Assembly (NCBI GenBank): GCA_900556945.1
Contig: USQP01000070.1
Coordinates: 1-5,326, forward strand
Origin: an uncultured Clostridium sp.
GTDB lineage: Bacteria; Bacillota; Clostridia; TANB77; CAG-508
DNA length: 5,326 bases
Direction of reading: 5' to 3'
Below are positions 4,935 through 5,326 of this stretch, piece after piece. Every line of letters starts with the position of its first letter. The first letter of the stretch is position 1. The notes beneath the pieces were generated by a model. The model was not told the DNA's origin. It did not search any database and saw only the letters and a list, made by a program, of their open reading frames with translations. A program made the translations under genes and the position numbers.

Positions 4935-5273
4935 ATGAAAGAAATAGAGAAAATCACTTTAACTTTTATCATAGTTATCCTTACCCTAGGAGTTATTGGA
5001 GCTGACAGCTGGTTAATTTTTAGCCAAATTGTACATCCAGTTATTCCATCCATGTTATCTATTATCATTTCTTCTATTTTGACACTTTTTATTTATAAAT
5101 TATTGTCAAATATGAAGCCTAAAGAAAAAGATGACAAATTAGTTGATATCAATACTATTAGCAAAACAATTGATTCTTCCAAGCATAAATCAGATAGTTT
5201 TGATATTTCGAATAATTCTGATGAATCTAAAAAATCTAAACTAGGTCTAAACTCAAACGAAATAGAATGTTAA
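4935..5273 (+). CDS. Small two-helix membrane protein with polar tail, unknown function
   Basis: I do not recognise a family. The 112-residue product has two predicted membrane helices (about 7-29 and 36-57) joined by a short turn (QIVHPVIP), then a 55-residue tail rich in Ser, Lys, Asp and Asn, ending in a lone cysteine (NEIEC). With only short loops, both ends would face the same side; the lysines around 61-68 after helix 2 suggest the cytoplasm. AGGAGG (4920-4925) lies 9 nt before the ATG, so translation is well supported. It is the only gene on this strand and diverges from the small membrane gene to its left. The TAA stop is complete but lies 1 nt from the library adapter, so what follows is unknown. 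The low-complexity tail makes homology searches weak, and a regulatory or phage-like small protein cannot be excluded. Confidence 0.75.
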   Translation: MKEIEKITLTFIIVILTLGVIGADSWLIFSQIVHPVIPSMLSIIISSILTLFIYKLLSNMKPKEKDDKLVDINTISKTIDSSKHKSDSFDISNNSDESKKSKLGLNSNEIEC

Positions 5274-5274
5274 A

Positions 5275-5326
5275 CTGTCTCTTATACACATCTCCGAGCC
5301 CACGAGACGCGTAGTAATATCGTATG
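5275..5326. other. Nextera read-2 adapter, i7 index and P7 start (not biological)
   Basis: Positions 5275-5293 are the Tn5 mosaic end (CTGTCTCTTATACACATCT) and 5294-5308 the read-2 tail, both exact. Positions 5309-5316 (GCGTAGTA) sit at the i7 index place and match, from memory, Nextera index N719. The last ten bases, ATATCGTATG, equal the start of P7 (ATCTCGTATG) with one mismatch at 5319. Confidence 0.98.

Overview
The window is one AT-rich sequence bounded at both ends by Illumina Nextera (Tn5) library adapters: an index-like octamer plus the read-1 adapter at 1-41, and the reverse complement of the read-2 adapter plus a second index and the start of P7 at 5275-5326. The biological insert is therefore 42-5274, and nothing outside it belongs to the organism. 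The low GC, strong AGGAGG-type ribosome binding sites, TTGnnn-17-TAnnnT promoters and the gene families point to a low-GC Firmicute, most likely a gut-type Clostridia. This is inference, since there is no rRNA to place it.

Most of the insert is read on the minus strand. From right to left it holds: a small one-helix membrane protein (4510-4719) with a terminator-like hairpin after it; a class I SAM-dependent methyltransferase of the RlmI/COG1092 type (3580-4443); a perfect 28-bp inverted repeat with a 68-nt centre that resembles a MITE or REP-type element (3449-3572); an RluA-family RNA pseudouridine synthase split by a one-base frameshift in an A5 run (2755-3433); secG, the small subunit of the Sec translocon (2402-2650); and rnr, the 3'-5' exoribonuclease RNase R (190-2307), closed by a long bidirectional terminator (54-109). 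At the right end a divergent plus-strand gene (4935-5273) encodes a small protein with two predicted membrane helices and a polar tail. A 17-bp inverted repeat that could be an operator lies upstream of it.

Functionally this is a housekeeping neighbourhood: RNA modification (methyltransferase, pseudouridine synthase), RNA decay and quality control (RNase R) and protein export (SecG). The secG-rnr order is a familiar Firmicute arrangement, but smpB does not follow rnr here. In two intergenic regions (secG/rnr, and small membrane gene/methyltransferase) the predicted downstream promoter would start its transcript inside the 5' arm of the upstream gene's terminator, so upstream transcripts could stop while the new transcript cannot form the hairpin.

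I do not see a defence island, CRISPR array, toxin-antitoxin pair or biosynthetic cluster. The points worth a second look are the frameshift, the mobile-element-like inverted repeat, the overlapping terminator/promoter design, the odd start region of the methyltransferase, the two unassigned small membrane proteins, and the adapter contamination.
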